A DNA stretch of 64,000 nucleotides, taken from assembly GCA_963820495.1 (NCBI GenBank), contig CAWGAF010000002.1, forward strand, positions 62,001-126,000. The letters are read 5' to 3'. Each line of letters opens with the position of its first letter. The stretch's first letter is position 1. Below are positions 9,094 to 17,757 of this stretch, piece after piece. The translations under genes were made by a program, and so were the position numbers. Source of the stretch: JBBIPA01 sp963820495 (lineage in GTDB: Bacteria; Chloroflexota; Dehalococcoidia; GIF9; UBA5629). Below the pieces are notes generated by a model that was given only the letters and a program-made list of their open reading frames with translations, was not told the DNA's origin and ran no database searches.

Positions 9094-10198
9094 CTCTGCC
9101 GCCTCCGAGTGTAAATAGTTTCGACCATAGCAATATGAGAATGCCAGCGCAGATGAAATTGATTACTATCATTAACCAGGGTAGATTTGCCGGTAACCAC
9201 AGCTTTTCCACAGCCACGATGAACAGATTGATAATCGCCATGGGCAACAGGCCTTTCCAGGCGAAGCTCATCAATTGGTCTACTCGCAGTCTGGGAATAG
9301 TGCTGCGAATCCAGACGATAACAAAAAATACTATTAGCATTTTTATTAGCAACCAGATAATCGGTGGCAGTACCGGTCCCTGCCAGCCACCGAGGAAAAG
9401 CGTGGAGATGATAGCTGCATGTACTACGGTATGACCGTATTCCCCGAGATAGAACATGGCAAATTTCATTCCAGAGTACTCGGTATGAAAGCCAGCAACT
9501 ATTTCGGAGTCAGCCTCAAGAAGATCAAATGGACAACGGTTCATCTCGGCAAGCGCTCCGATAAAGAAGATGACGAATCCCAGAGGCTGCATTAAGAAGA
9601 AAGGAATGGTCTGCGCTTCTACGATTTGATTCATTGATAACGAGCCGACCATCAATACCACGCCGAGGATAGATAACACAATAGGAAATTCATAGCTTAC
9701 CATCTGGGCAATTGCTCTCATTGCACCTATTAATGCGTATTTGTTATTGGAAGCCCAACCAGCCATAAAGATACCTACTGTGGATATAGAGCTGATTGCT
9801 ACTACGTAGACTATACCTACATTGAGGTTGGTAAAGATGGCACCCTTGTGTATCGGTATTACTGCGAAGATAAGTATTATGGGAATAAAGACGATCAGTG
9901 GAGCTATAAAGTGGATAACTTTATCGGCCTTAGCTGGTACCACATCTTCTTTTATTAGTACTTTTATTGCGGTGGCGATGGGCTGAAAGATGCCCTCTGG
10001 GCCAAACCTATTGGGGCCAAGGCGGATTTGAAATCTGGCAAGAAGACGACGTTCTATATAAATGAACACTATGACCATTATGAGTATGAAAGCAATAATA
10101 ATAATTATGCCGACCAACGCCGGGATAAGGTACGCTGCCCACTCGAACCCGGGCCAGATTCCTTTGAGCCATAAGTGAAACTGCTCAAGCAATGTCAT
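9083..10198 (-). CDS. nuoH: Complex I membrane subunit H
   Basis: NuoH anchors the peripheral arm and forms part of the quinone chamber. Conserved segments include IERRLLARFQIRLGPNRFGP and FDLLEADSEIVAGFHTEYSG, with the acidic residues of the E-channel. I start it at the ATG at 10198 (MTLLEQF), 371 residues, rather than the upstream in-frame codon, because this ATG overlaps the nuoD stop as TAATG, the usual coupled junction. Confidence 0.94.
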   Translation of the reverse strand: MTLLEQFHLWLKGIWPGFEWAAYLIPALVGIIIIIAFILIMVIVFIYIERRLLARFQIRLGPNRFGPEGIFQPIATAIKVLIKEDVVPAKADKVIHFIAPLIVFIPIILIFAVIPIHKGAIFTNLNVGIVYVVAISSISTVGIFMAGWASNNKYALIGAMRAIAQMVSYEFPIVLSILGVVLMVGSLSMNQIVEAQTIPFFLMQPLGFVIFFIGALAEMNRCPFDLLEADSEIVAGFHTEYSGMKFAMFYLGEYGHTVVHAAIISTLFLGGWQGPVLPPIIWLLIKMLIVFFVIVWIRSTIPRLRVDQLMSFAWKGLLPMAIINLFIVAVEKLWLPANLPWLMIVINFICAGILILLWSKLFTLGGGRVEV

Positions 10199-11301
10199 TA
10201 CCTGTCTATCTCCCCCATGCAAATATCAATGCTGCCAAAGGTTAGTATCAAGTCGGCTATTTTCCAGCCGATAACCATGTCGCGAAGGGCTGAAAGGTTA
10301 ATCAATTCTGGAGGACGGATATGGCAGCGATAAGGAGCAATGGAATTGTCGCTGACAATATAAAAACCTAGCTCTCCTTTAGGGGCTTCGATGCGCATGT
10401 AGACTTCGCCGGCTGGTGGGCGAACCAGTGCTGGCACGTTAGCGCAAATCTCGCCTTCGGGCAACTGGGCTATTGCCTGCTCCAGTATCCTGAGGCTCTG
10501 CCGCATCTCCAGGATTTTAACCCAGTAGCGGTCGTAGCAATCGCCAGCAATACCCAAAGGTACGTCGAAATCGAATCTGTCATATATGGAATAAGGGTCA
10601 GCCTTTCTTATATCCCAGTTAACGCCGCTGGCTCGGAGCACAGGTCCGCTGGCACCGATGTTTATGGCTAAGTCTTTGGGTAAGACGCCAACTCCCTTAG
10701 ACCGTGCTAATAAAATTTCGTTCTCAGCCAGAAGCTGGTTATATTCATTTATAAACCCAGGCATCTCAGCAATGAATTTCTTCAGAGCTGGTAAAAACTC
10801 CTCTGGTATATCATGGCTGATGCCGCCAATTCGCATATAGTTGTAGAGAAGTCTCTGGCCGCAAATCATTTCAAATAAGTCTACGATTTTCTCTCTCTCG
10901 CGCCACATGTAGAGCACAGGAGTCATCATAGCTCCCATGTCGTTAAGGAAGAACCCTACGCCCATAAGGTGGCTGGAGATACGCATCATCTCAGCTATAA
11001 TAACTCTCAAATATTCGGCGCGCTCCGGCACTTTTATGCCCGCCAGCTTTTCCACTGTCAGTACATAGGCGAAATTATTGGTCATTGATGTTACATAATC
11101 CAATCTATCGGTGAGCGGGATGACCTGGGTGTAAGTCCGCCCTTCTGCCAGTTTTTCGATGCCGCGATGCAGATATCCGAGGATAGGTTCCAGATCAACC
11201 ACGACTTCACCGTCGAGTGTAACTCTCATACGGAAGACACCATGGGTTGATGGGTGCTGGGGACCCATATTCAGGATGAAGGGCTGGGTCTTTATTGCCA
11301 T
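10198..11301 (-). CDS. nuoD: Complex I 49-kDa subunit D
   Basis: NuoD forms most of the quinone-binding site and derives from [NiFe] hydrogenase large subunits. The opening NMGPQHPSTHGVFR and the segment GYLHRGIEKLAEGRTY contain the histidine and neighbours that contact quinone; DRLDYVTSMTNN follows. The length (367) is normal for the separate NuoD form, with NuoC encoded separately upstream at a 1-base gap. No hydrogenase-type CxxC nickel motifs are present, so this is not an Ech-type hydrogenase. Confidence 0.95.
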   Translation of the reverse strand: MAIKTQPFILNMGPQHPSTHGVFRMRVTLDGEVVVDLEPILGYLHRGIEKLAEGRTYTQVIPLTDRLDYVTSMTNNFAYVLTVEKLAGIKVPERAEYLRVIIAEMMRISSHLMGVGFFLNDMGAMMTPVLYMWREREKIVDLFEMICGQRLLYNYMRIGGISHDIPEEFLPALKKFIAEMPGFINEYNQLLAENEILLARSKGVGVLPKDLAINIGASGPVLRASGVNWDIRKADPYSIYDRFDFDVPLGIAGDCYDRYWVKILEMRQSLRILEQAIAQLPEGEICANVPALVRPPAGEVYMRIEAPKGELGFYIVSDNSIAPYRCHIRPPELINLSALRDMVIGWKIADLILTFGSIDICMGEIDR

Positions 11302-11302
11302 A

Positions 11303-11743
11303 TTACAGGTAATCCCTCCGCAGTGGATGCCCTGGGAATCCTTCCCAGAGGAACAGACGCTTCATATTGGGATGCCCGCTAAAGGTGATACCCATCAGGT
11401 CGTAAATCTCGCGTTCCTGAAAATCAGCAGTGCGCCAAAGGCTGACTACTGAGGGCACTGTGGGATTTCCTCTATCGTAACACCTTGTTTTCAGTGTCAA
11501 ACTGTGGTTATGGTTCAGTGAAATCAGGTTATATACGACTTCAAAATATTCCATGTAATCGACAGAGGTAAGATTAGCCAGATAGTTGAAATCGAACTCA
11601 GCAGTGTTCTTTAAATATTCAGCTACCTGGTAAAGAGATTTGCTGTCAACCACAACCACATCTTTATCGGTGGAGATGACCGAGTTGGGGCAAGCGCTGG
11701 CTAGTTTCTTAGCTACCTCTTCACCATTCAAGCGCGCAGTCAC
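11303..11743 (-). CDS. nuoC: Complex I 30-kDa subunit C
   Basis: NuoC packs against NuoD in the peripheral arm. The family signature lies near the C-terminus: ADFQEREIYDLMGITFSGHP followed by RLFLWEGFPGHPLRRDY. The length of 146 residues is within range for a standalone NuoC. It follows nuoB with a 36-base gap that contains no separate feature and precedes nuoD by 1 base. Confidence 0.94.
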   Translation of the reverse strand: MTARLNGEEVAKKLASACPNSVISTDKDVVVVDSKSLYQVAEYLKNTAEFDFNYLANLTSVDYMEYFEVVYNLISLNHNHSLTLKTRCYDRGNPTVPSVVSLWRTADFQEREIYDLMGITFSGHPNMKRLFLWEGFPGHPLRRDYL

Positions 11744-11779
11744 TTTATTGATTGCCTCCGAATCATTATGTGAGTATCT

Positions 11780-12376
11780 TTAATCGTGCTTTCTTTGTAA
11801 ACTGTCCTTCAGAATTTTCTTTTGTATCAGATTTATGCCGTAAATCAATCCCTCAGGTCGTGGTGGGCATCCTGGTATGTATACATCAACGGGTATAATG
11901 CGATTAATGCCCGGGACAACACTGTATGATTCTCTAAATGTACCACCGCTAATGGCACAAACACCCATAGCAATAACCCATTTTGGTTCAGCCATCTGGT
12001 CGTAGATTCTTCTTACTGCCGGTGCCATCTTCCAGGTTAACGTCCCGGCTACAATCATCAAATCAGCCTGTCGTGGTGACCAGCGAAAGATATCCATGCC
12101 CCAGCGTGTTACGTCGAAGCGCGAAGCTGCTGTGCCGATCATTTCGAAGGCACAGCAGGCTAACCCGAACATGAGTGGAAATGTGGAACGTGCCCGTGCC
12201 TGGTCAAGCACAAAATCTACCGTAGTCAGCAGCACATTGCGCTGGAGTTCCTCTTCTATCCAGCTATCGGGGTCTGGAATTGCCTGCTGTGAGTTTTCTT
12301 TTAGTTGAACAATTCTTTGTGCTTCAGCAACATCAAGTTCTCTAGATGAGACAATGCTCGGTCTCTCTATTTCCAT
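11780..12376 (-). CDS. nuoB: Complex I subunit B (cluster N2)
   Basis: NuoB binds the terminal [4Fe-4S] cluster N2 that reduces quinone. The tandem cysteines (GLACCAFEMI), the single cysteine in MGVCAISGGTF and the last one in YIPGCPPRPEG are all present. The 198 residues include an N-terminal extension of about 45 residues that is more variable. It overlaps the end of nuoA by 10 bases. Confidence 0.95.
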   Translation of the reverse strand: MEIERPSIVSSRELDVAEAQRIVQLKENSQQAIPDPDSWIEEELQRNVLLTTVDFVLDQARARSTFPLMFGLACCAFEMIGTAASRFDVTRWGMDIFRWSPRQADLMIVAGTLTWKMAPAVRRIYDQMAEPKWVIAMGVCAISGGTFRESYSVVPGINRIIPVDVYIPGCPPRPEGLIYGINLIQKKILKDSLQRKHD

Positions 12377-12738
12377 TCTAGAGCTCCTTTAAGCCAGGCA
12401 TAGGTGTATCCCACCATGATAATCAGGAAGAAAATGACTATGGTGATTAGTCCGAACAAGCCCAGCCCTTCTAAATTAATTGCCCAGGGGTATAAGAAAA
12501 CAGTTAATACGTCGAGAGCCACGAAAATTACAGCAAAGAGGTAATATCTGAAATTGAACTGGATCCAGGTATTGCCCACGGTTTCCATGCCGCACTCGTA
12601 GGTGGATGCTTTAGCTGGGGTTCTTTTGCGGGGTACTACGCCAATGAGACTAAGAATTAAGGGGATGAGGGGCATTATAACGGTGAACAGGATGGCTACA
12701 ATCAGGAGAATTCCGATATAACCGTATTGCGCTAACAA
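12367..12738 (-). CDS. nuoA: Complex I subunit A (start re-assigned to TTG)
   Basis: NuoA is a three-helix membrane subunit next to the quinone cavity. The conserved loop RTPAKASTYECGMETVGN and the segment FNFRYYLFAVIFVALDVLTV are typical. The frame stays open to an ATG at 12840, giving 157 residues, but I choose the TTG at 12738 (123 residues, MLAQYGYIG). That codon has a perfect AGGAGG 9 bases upstream, gives the normal family length, and a good promoter lies inside the putative extension. It is the first gene of the complex I operon. Confidence 0.88.
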   Translation of the reverse strand: MLAQYGYIGILLIVAILFTVIMPLIPLILSLIGVVPRKRTPAKASTYECGMETVGNTWIQFNFRYYLFAVIFVALDVLTVFLYPWAINLEGLGLFGLITIVIFFLIIMVGYTYAWLKGALEWK

Positions 12739-12773
12739 GCAATGAGCCCTCCTAGCTTCAAAAACCGAAGGGC

Positions 12774-12803
12774 AGTATATCATATCTCTAAAGATAAAAG
12801 CAA
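12774..12803 (-). promoter_or_regulatory. Predicted promoter of the nuo operon
   Basis: On the minus strand TTGCTT (-35, 12803-12798) and TATACT (-10, 12779-12774) are separated by 18 bases, with TG one base before the -10 hexamer (extended -10). The AGGAGG at 12753-12748 and the TTG start at 12738 follow at a sensible distance. Confidence 0.5.
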
Positions 12804-12858
12804 GTACTATTGCCTGATGTAAATAAGGAAGAACAAGCACTTACACCTATTCCACATG

Positions 12859-12945
12859 CCTGTCATCGCAAGCCTTATTTAACCCTGTCATTGCGAGCTG
12901 AAGGCGAAGCAATCTCGGAGTTCAATCCCGATACATCGGGGCGAG
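12859..12945. repeat. Dispersed intergenic repeat of the TCATTGCGAG type
   Basis: Between the divergent nuoA and rsmD genes lies CCTGTCATTGCGAGC, then GAAGGCGAAGCAATCTCGG, then a short palindrome CCCGATACATCGGG. A degenerate copy of the first part (CCTGTCATCGCAAGC) precedes it. Such TCATTGCGAG...AAGCAATCTC elements are common dispersed repeats in bacterial genomes. The two ends (ATTGCGAG and AAGCAATCTC) are partly complementary. Confidence 0.5.
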
Positions 12946-13067
12946 TACCTTATCTTGTTTTGCTGTGCGAGTCATCCTGACCAGGTCGGAGTTGGCCTCC
13001 CCAAGCGCGAACTTCCTTCTGAAACTTGACTAAATGATGAAGCTGAGTATAATATTGCTGCTTTACA

Positions 13068-13622
13068 ATGCGTATTACCGGTGGTGCCGCCAAAGGGCTG
13101 CAATTGAAGTTTCCTCCCAAAAGCCAGATTCGTCCCACCACAGGCAGGGTGCGAGAGGCTATTTTCTCTATATTGGCGTCCTTGGCCAGCCGTTGGTCAC
13201 GAATTCTTGATTTATATGCGGGTACTGGTGCTCTGGGCATTGAAGCTTTGAGCCGTGATGCCGACTGGGTGGACTTTGTTGACCAGGAACCCCGCTGTTG
13301 TGCTATTATTAAGCAAAATTTGGAGAAATCTGGGTTTGCCCAGAAAGCCCATGTTTATTGTCGTAGCGTATCCAAGGCGCTGACTTTTCTTGATGGCAAC
13401 TATGACATTATATTCGCTGATCCGCCTTATTCGGACACGACCATAGGAAATCTGTTGATGCAACTGGATAACTCGAAATACATAAATGAGGAATCATTAA
13501 TTGTGATTCCTCATGCCTCTCGCTCGCCTTTGGCTGACAGATATGGCAAGTTACACTCAATAAAGGAAAGGCGGCATGGCGATACCTGTATTTCAATATA
13601 TTGCAGGGAGGGCTATAATTGA
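13068..13622 (+). CDS. rsmD: 16S rRNA (guanine-N2)-methyltransferase RsmD
   Basis: RsmD methylates G966 of 16S rRNA in the 30S subunit. The N-terminus MRITGGAAKGLQL and RPTTGRVREAIFSIL are family signatures, then the SAM-binding LDLYAGTGALGIEALSR and the catalytic ADPPY motif (residues about 127-131). The 184 residues match the family. It overlaps coaD by 4 bases, the common rsmD-coaD pairing. Confidence 0.93.
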   Translation: MRITGGAAKGLQLKFPPKSQIRPTTGRVREAIFSILASLASRWSRILDLYAGTGALGIEALSRDADWVDFVDQEPRCCAIIKQNLEKSGFAQKAHVYCRSVSKALTFLDGNYDIIFADPPYSDTTIGNLLMQLDNSKYINEESLIVIPHASRSPLADRYGKLHSIKERRHGDTCISIYCREGYN

Positions 13623-14134
13623 TTACTGCTCTTTATCCCGGAAGCTTTGACCCTATAACCAACGGACATATCGACATTGCTAGCCGAGCTGCTGCCATAT
13701 TCGATAAGTTGATTATTGGCGTCTATGACCGCCCTGAGAAGCATATACTGTTTTCCACTGAGGAGCGAGTTGATCTGGTGAAAAAAGCGGTAGCCCACCT
13801 CAAAAATGTTCAGGTCCAGCCTTATTCAGGTTTAACCGTGGCTTTTGCTAAAAAAATAGGAGCTAGGGTTATGGTCAGAGGGCTGAGGATGAGTTCTGAT
13901 TTTGAGCGGGAATTTGAGATGGAAATGATGAACAAGAAGCTGGTACCTGATCTGGAGCTGGTCTGCTTAATGTCGAGCTTACAATACCAGTTCCTGAGCT
14001 CCAGCCTGCTTAAGGAAGTGGCTCAATTAAAAGGATGCCTGGATAACATGGTGCCCGAGTATGTTGCTGTTGCTTTAAGGAAAAAGTTTAGTACTAAAAA
14101 AGATAAAAAAGGTTATAATTTAAAACGAAAATAA
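13619..14134 (+). CDS. coaD: Phosphopantetheine adenylyltransferase
   Basis: CoaD makes dephospho-CoA from phosphopantetheine and ATP. The opening ALYPGSFDPITNGHIDIA holds the nucleotidyltransferase HxGH-type motif (TNGH), and VRGLRMSSDFEREFEM and SSLLKEVA are typical. The start is a TTG (13619) overlapping the rsmD stop, with GGGAGGG a few bases upstream. The Lys-rich tail is slightly longer than usual. The whole catalytic domain is intact. Confidence 0.94.
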   Translation: MITALYPGSFDPITNGHIDIASRAAAIFDKLIIGVYDRPEKHILFSTEERVDLVKKAVAHLKNVQVQPYSGLTVAFAKKIGARVMVRGLRMSSDFEREFEMEMMNKKLVPDLELVCLMSSLQYQFLSSSLLKEVAQLKGCLDNMVPEYVAVALRKKFSTKKDKKGYNLKRK

Positions 14135-14156
14135 AGGCAAGGAGGTTAAAGTAAAA

Positions 14157-14420
14157 ATGGCCTACAAAATCACCGATGACTGCATAAGCTGCGGTGCCTG
14201 CGAGTCGGAATGCCCTAATCAGGCAATCAGCGAGGGGGATACGATCTACAAAATTGATCCAGGAAAATGTACTGAATGCGTGGGCTCTAACCCGTCTTCC
14301 AAATGCGCTGAAGTATGTCCCGTAGATTCCTGTGTTTCTGATCCGGCTCACAAAGAGAGCAAAGACCAGCTATTGGAGAAGTGGAAGAAAATTCATCCCG
14401 GCGAGACTCCAAAAGCCTAA
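14157..14420 (+). CDS. Bacterial-type 2[4Fe-4S] ferredoxin
   Basis: This is an 87-residue soluble electron carrier. The first cluster motif is CISCGACESECP. The second is of the extended type, CTECVG then eight residues to CAEVCP, and an extra Cys follows (VDSC), as in Allochromatium-type ferredoxins. A C-terminal helix rich in Lys and Glu follows. It has its own strong ribosome site (AAGGAGG). Given the ferredoxin-dependent oxidoreductase elsewhere in the window and complex I without NuoEFG, it is a candidate electron donor for these, but that link is inferred. Confidence 0.92.
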   Translation: MAYKITDDCISCGACESECPNQAISEGDTIYKIDPGKCTECVGSNPSSKCAEVCPVDSCVSDPAHKESKDQLLEKWKKIHPGETPKA

Positions 14421-14481
14421 TCTAGAGATAATTAAGAAGTAATAAATTAATAAACAAGCTAGAGCAATGGGAAGCCCAAAA

Positions 14482-15288
14482 TTACTCTTTTTTGGTTCCC
14501 AGGCTTTTAGCTTTATCATAGGCGGCAATAACAGCTCGGAGCAGAAGTGAGCGCAAGCCTCCTGTTTCGAGCTGTAGTATTCCTTCTGTGGTGGTGCCTC
14601 CCGGCGAGGTCACCATATTCTTTAGTTCAGCAGGATGTTTAGCCAATGTCTTAACAGCTCTGGCTGAACCTATGATTGTCTCTATGACCAGTTTCTCAGC
14701 GGTATCGCGGGGCAGACCGATGTGGACGCCGGCATCGGTTAGCGCTTCGATAATTAAGAAAATATAGCCCGGCCCACTGCCGCTCAAGGCAGTAGCCATA
14801 TCTATGTATTTCTCATTACTTACATAAATCTCTTCACCACAGGCAGACAGTATCGATTTCGCTACTCCTTTCTGCTTCTGGGTGACATTGGCAGAAGCAG
14901 TCCAAACTGTCATACCTTCGCCGATTTGCGCTGGCATATTGGGCATCGCCCGTACCAGACAATCATGATTTAATCCCTGGCGTATGGTTTCCATAGTAAC
15001 GCCAGCGGCTATGGATAATACTAATTGTTGTGGTGATAGCTTCTTCAGCCCATGCAGCACCGCGTTTATGTCCTGCGGCTTTATTGCTAAAACAATCACC
15101 TGTGCGTTTTTAACTGCTTCAATATTGCTGGCTGTGGTATTGACGCCATAACTTTTCTTCAGGATATCACGTCTTTTTGGGCTCACATCGCTAACGGTGA
15201 TATCCTTGGGCACTGCCACGCCTTTAGTGATAATGCTCTTAATCAAGGCTTCTCCCATTACGCCACCGCCGATAAAACTTACTTTCAT
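14482..15288 (-). CDS. proC: Pyrroline-5-carboxylate reductase
   Basis: ProC catalyses the last step of proline synthesis with NAD(P)H. The N-terminal Rossmann motif is FIGGGVMGEALI, and the family signature appears as ALSGSGPGYIFLIIEALTDAGV followed by the Thr-rich TSPGGTTTEGI near the C-terminus. The 268 residues are normal. The start overlaps the yggS stop (TAATG), the conserved yggS-proC neighbourhood. Confidence 0.94.
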   Translation of the reverse strand: MKVSFIGGGVMGEALIKSIITKGVAVPKDITVSDVSPKRRDILKKSYGVNTTASNIEAVKNAQVIVLAIKPQDINAVLHGLKKLSPQQLVLSIAAGVTMETIRQGLNHDCLVRAMPNMPAQIGEGMTVWTASANVTQKQKGVAKSILSACGEEIYVSNEKYIDMATALSGSGPGYIFLIIEALTDAGVHIGLPRDTAEKLVIETIIGSARAVKTLAKHPAELKNMVTSPGGTTTEGILQLETGGLRSLLLRAVIAAYDKAKSLGTKKE

Positions 15289-15956
15289 TATCCCCTCCTT
15301 CTGCTGAAAATAGCTCTGCCTATCCTGACTATGGTAGCGCCTTCCTCGATGGCTACCTCAAAGTCGTCAGTCATTCCCATAGACAGATGCTCCAGTCTCA
15401 GGCTATCTCGCATCTGCCGTAGCTCTCGAAAAACGGGGCGGACATCTTCAGGGTCATCTACCAGTGGTGCAATGGTCATCAGTCCCATTGCCCTTAAATT
15501 GGGTAAATGGCTTATTTCCTCGATTGCATTGGCTACCTGCTCCACCTCAAAACCGTTTTTAGTAGTTTCTCCAGAAACATTTACCTGGAGTAATATAGGC
15601 AGTGTTCCTTGTGCTTGTTTGTTGAGCAGCCTGGCTAATTTGACCGAGTCAACGCTGTGAATTATATCAAAAAGCCCAGCAGCTTGCTTTGCCTTGTTGC
15701 TCTGGATATGGCCTACCATATGCCAGGTGATTAAGTGCCGCAGGTCAGCTAGTTCCTCTATTTTACTCGCTGCTTCCTGGACACGATTCTCGCCGAAGTC
15801 CCTTATCCCGCAGTCGAAGGCAGCCCTTACCGCTGTTGTCGGTGAACCTTTGGTTACTGCTACCAGCTTTATATCGCTGGGTGCTCTGTGGCTGCGCTCG
15901 CAGGCTCCATTAATGCGTCTCCGAAGTTCCTGGAGGTTTGCCTCTATGGTATCCAT
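15288..15956 (-). CDS. yggS: PLP homeostasis protein YggS/ProsC
   Basis: This is a pyridoxal-phosphate carrier of the alanine-racemase-like barrel fold. The PLP lysine sits in KLVAVTKGS (near residue 30), and FGENRVQEA, WHMVGHIQSNK and GLMTIAPL are conserved family segments. The C-terminal SMGMTDDFEVAIEEGATIVRIGRAIF is diagnostic. It is usually found next to proC, as here. Confidence 0.94.
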   Translation of the reverse strand: MDTIEANLQELRRRINGACERSHRAPSDIKLVAVTKGSPTTAVRAAFDCGIRDFGENRVQEAASKIEELADLRHLITWHMVGHIQSNKAKQAAGLFDIIHSVDSVKLARLLNKQAQGTLPILLQVNVSGETTKNGFEVEQVANAIEEISHLPNLRAMGLMTIAPLVDDPEDVRPVFRELRQMRDSLRLEHLSMGMTDDFEVAIEEGATIVRIGRAIFSRRRG

Positions 15957-15968
15957 TGCTGAATTATT

Positions 15969-16619
15969 TTACGCCTTCTTGAATCTGACTGTATAGTTCC
16001 AGAAGTTTCCTGAGACTGCATCCGTGATAAAGCCAGCTTTGGTGCCCAGTTTGATAGTGGTGGATTTCCAGGGGTAATCAGGGTCGGGGAACATTTCGGT
16101 TACGGCAAGGACACCGCCTGGTTTCAATACTCTTTTAGTTTGCTGCAAAGCCCTGTTTCTGTCCGGTATTTCCTGCAGAACCCCCACCATGTAGACAGCA
16201 TCGAGAGTGTTGTCATCAAACGGCAGCTCATAGGCACTGCTTTCAATCAGCTTAATGTTCCTGATGGCTTGGTTTTCTGGTTTAGACAGCTTGTTTTCCA
16301 GTTGCTTCAACATCCTGGGTTGGATATCCAGGGCATATACTTTCCCCTGTTCACCAACAGCTCGGGCAACGAAGGTGGTAAACGCCCCGCTGCCACAGCC
16401 AACTTCCAATACGTCCATGCCCTCCTTGATTCCACTACGCTGAATCAATTGGTTGGGTGGTTGAATTTTTCTGCGGTAATTACTGTCCAGAAAGCGCCCG
16501 GTAAATGCCGGCGCTGGGAAATGTGCCAGCTTTTTGAATAATTTAGCTACTGTGAGCCAGAAGGCAAGGAATGCCACGATTACGATGACGATTATTAGAA
16601 AGATTTTAAGTTCTGTCAT
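15969..16619 (-). CDS. Membrane-anchored class I SAM methyltransferase
   Basis: An N-terminal hydrophobic helix (FLIIVIVIVAFLAFWLTV) anchors a methyltransferase domain of about 180 residues. Motif I is VLEVGCGSGAFTTFVA, and motif II/III features follow (ALDIQPRML, LDAVYMVGVLQEIPD, LKPGGVLAVTE). It resembles the UbiE/COQ5-like type 11 methyltransferases. I prefer the ATG at 16619; a TTG at 16643 extends it by 8 residues, and neither has a clear ribosome site. Its substrate is not evident; a membrane lipid or quinone is possible from the anchor. Confidence 0.8.
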   Translation of the reverse strand: MTELKIFLIIVIVIVAFLAFWLTVAKLFKKLAHFPAPAFTGRFLDSNYRRKIQPPNQLIQRSGIKEGMDVLEVGCGSGAFTTFVARAVGEQGKVYALDIQPRMLKQLENKLSKPENQAIRNIKLIESSAYELPFDDNTLDAVYMVGVLQEIPDRNRALQQTKRVLKPGGVLAVTEMFPDPDYPWKSTTIKLGTKAGFITDAVSGNFWNYTVRFKKA

Positions 16620-16722
16620 TAATAAATCTAACGAATGTTCCAATCAATATAAACTGAATCTTTGTTCTAGTTAAATACAAGTATGTCAATACTTTAGTTA
16701 CCTTCTGCAATTTGACATAATT

Positions 16723-17616
16723 TCAGTCCAGAGGCGAAAATAGTTGGAAATTTACCTTGTAAGTTTTTACTTTTAGGTTATTTAAATTTTTGACCGAGTA
16801 TTTTAACGATTCATCGATATTTCCAGCAATTATTATACCTCTTACATTCTGATTTGCCTTAGCAATATTCTCGTTTACCCAGTTGATGTATCTTAGAATC
16901 TGCCCGACTGTTGAGTCGCTCGTTTTCCCTCTTTTCAATTCGATTACAATAAGGTCCCCCGTTTCTTTATCAACTGCCAAGAAGTCTATACGCCAAGTTG
17001 CTGCTGGGAATTGTCTTCCATTTTGATCATCTACTTCGTAGAGTTCTAATTTGGAACCCCAGTTTATTTTTGACCAATTTTGATATATGAATTCTTCTAA
17101 GTGGTCTTCCAATGCGAATTCCGATTGGCTCTCTAAATCCTGAGCAGTTTTTATTTGATCAACCAGGTTGAATGGTCTTTCACCAGTAATTATTTTGAAA
17201 TCTCCTTCCTCAATTTGGCTAATTCCACCCTGAAAGTAAGCAAACCAATAATCTTTATTTTCGATGAAGTTGAGTTGCGGGACTAGATCCTTTACAGCTT
17301 TGGGCATAGACCAAGCGTTTATGTCCTTTAAGAGGACGCCAAAATCGCTTGTATAAAATTCCTTGTCATGACCATACCTCTTCTTTTCCGAATCGTTTAA
17401 TTCAATGCAAGATGAGCTTAAAGTTGCAGTACCAGCGAAATTCTTTTCAGATGACCCTATATAAAAAACTACTTTGTCTCCTTCGCTAAGATTTTTTCGG
17501 TTTGGAGTCCTTTCTCCAAGCCCCCAGAAACGGTCTTGCATTCTTTGCGTATAGATCTCGTTTGCTGTAAGGCCATGATCTTTATGATCGGTAACGATGA
17601 AAATCCAATAGTTCAT
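16723..17616 (-). CDS. EVE (PUA-like) domain fused to a NucS/RecB-like nuclease domain
   Basis: The first 145 or so residues look like an EVE domain, a PUA-related pocket that reads modified bases: MNYWIFIVTD at the start, KNLSEGDKVVFYIGSSEKNFAG, and DYWFAYFQGGISQIE. Residues about 165-290 look like the C-terminal nuclease domain of NucS: WRIDFLAVD (Asp211), IVIELKRGK (Glu226, Lys228) and QILRYINWV (Gln239), which gives a PD-(D/E)xK-type catalytic set. The protein is soluble. It stands alone between housekeeping genes, with no methylase beside it. A role in restricting modified DNA or in repair is plausible, not shown. Confidence 0.8.
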   Translation of the reverse strand: MNYWIFIVTDHKDHGLTANEIYTQRMQDRFWGLGERTPNRKNLSEGDKVVFYIGSSEKNFAGTATLSSSCIELNDSEKKRYGHDKEFYTSDFGVLLKDINAWSMPKAVKDLVPQLNFIENKDYWFAYFQGGISQIEEGDFKIITGERPFNLVDQIKTAQDLESQSEFALEDHLEEFIYQNWSKINWGSKLELYEVDDQNGRQFPAATWRIDFLAVDKETGDLIVIELKRGKTSDSTVGQILRYINWVNENIAKANQNVRGIIIAGNIDESLKYSVKNLNNLKVKTYKVNFQLFSPLD

Positions 17617-17757
17617 TTTAATTTTCTCCCTTTTAAAATCTAATTTTCGATGAAAGCGATATAAAGGGATATATAAGGTGCATTCTTATTGTAATTACAG
17701 ATTGGGCGGATGATCTAACATATTACCAGACCGCTGCTGAAAGTTTAGCTTTAAATA

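Noticed and set aside
10198..11301. Energy-converting [NiFe] hydrogenase large subunit instead of NuoD
   Set aside because: The nickel-binding CxxC motifs are absent and the gene lies in a standard nuo operon.
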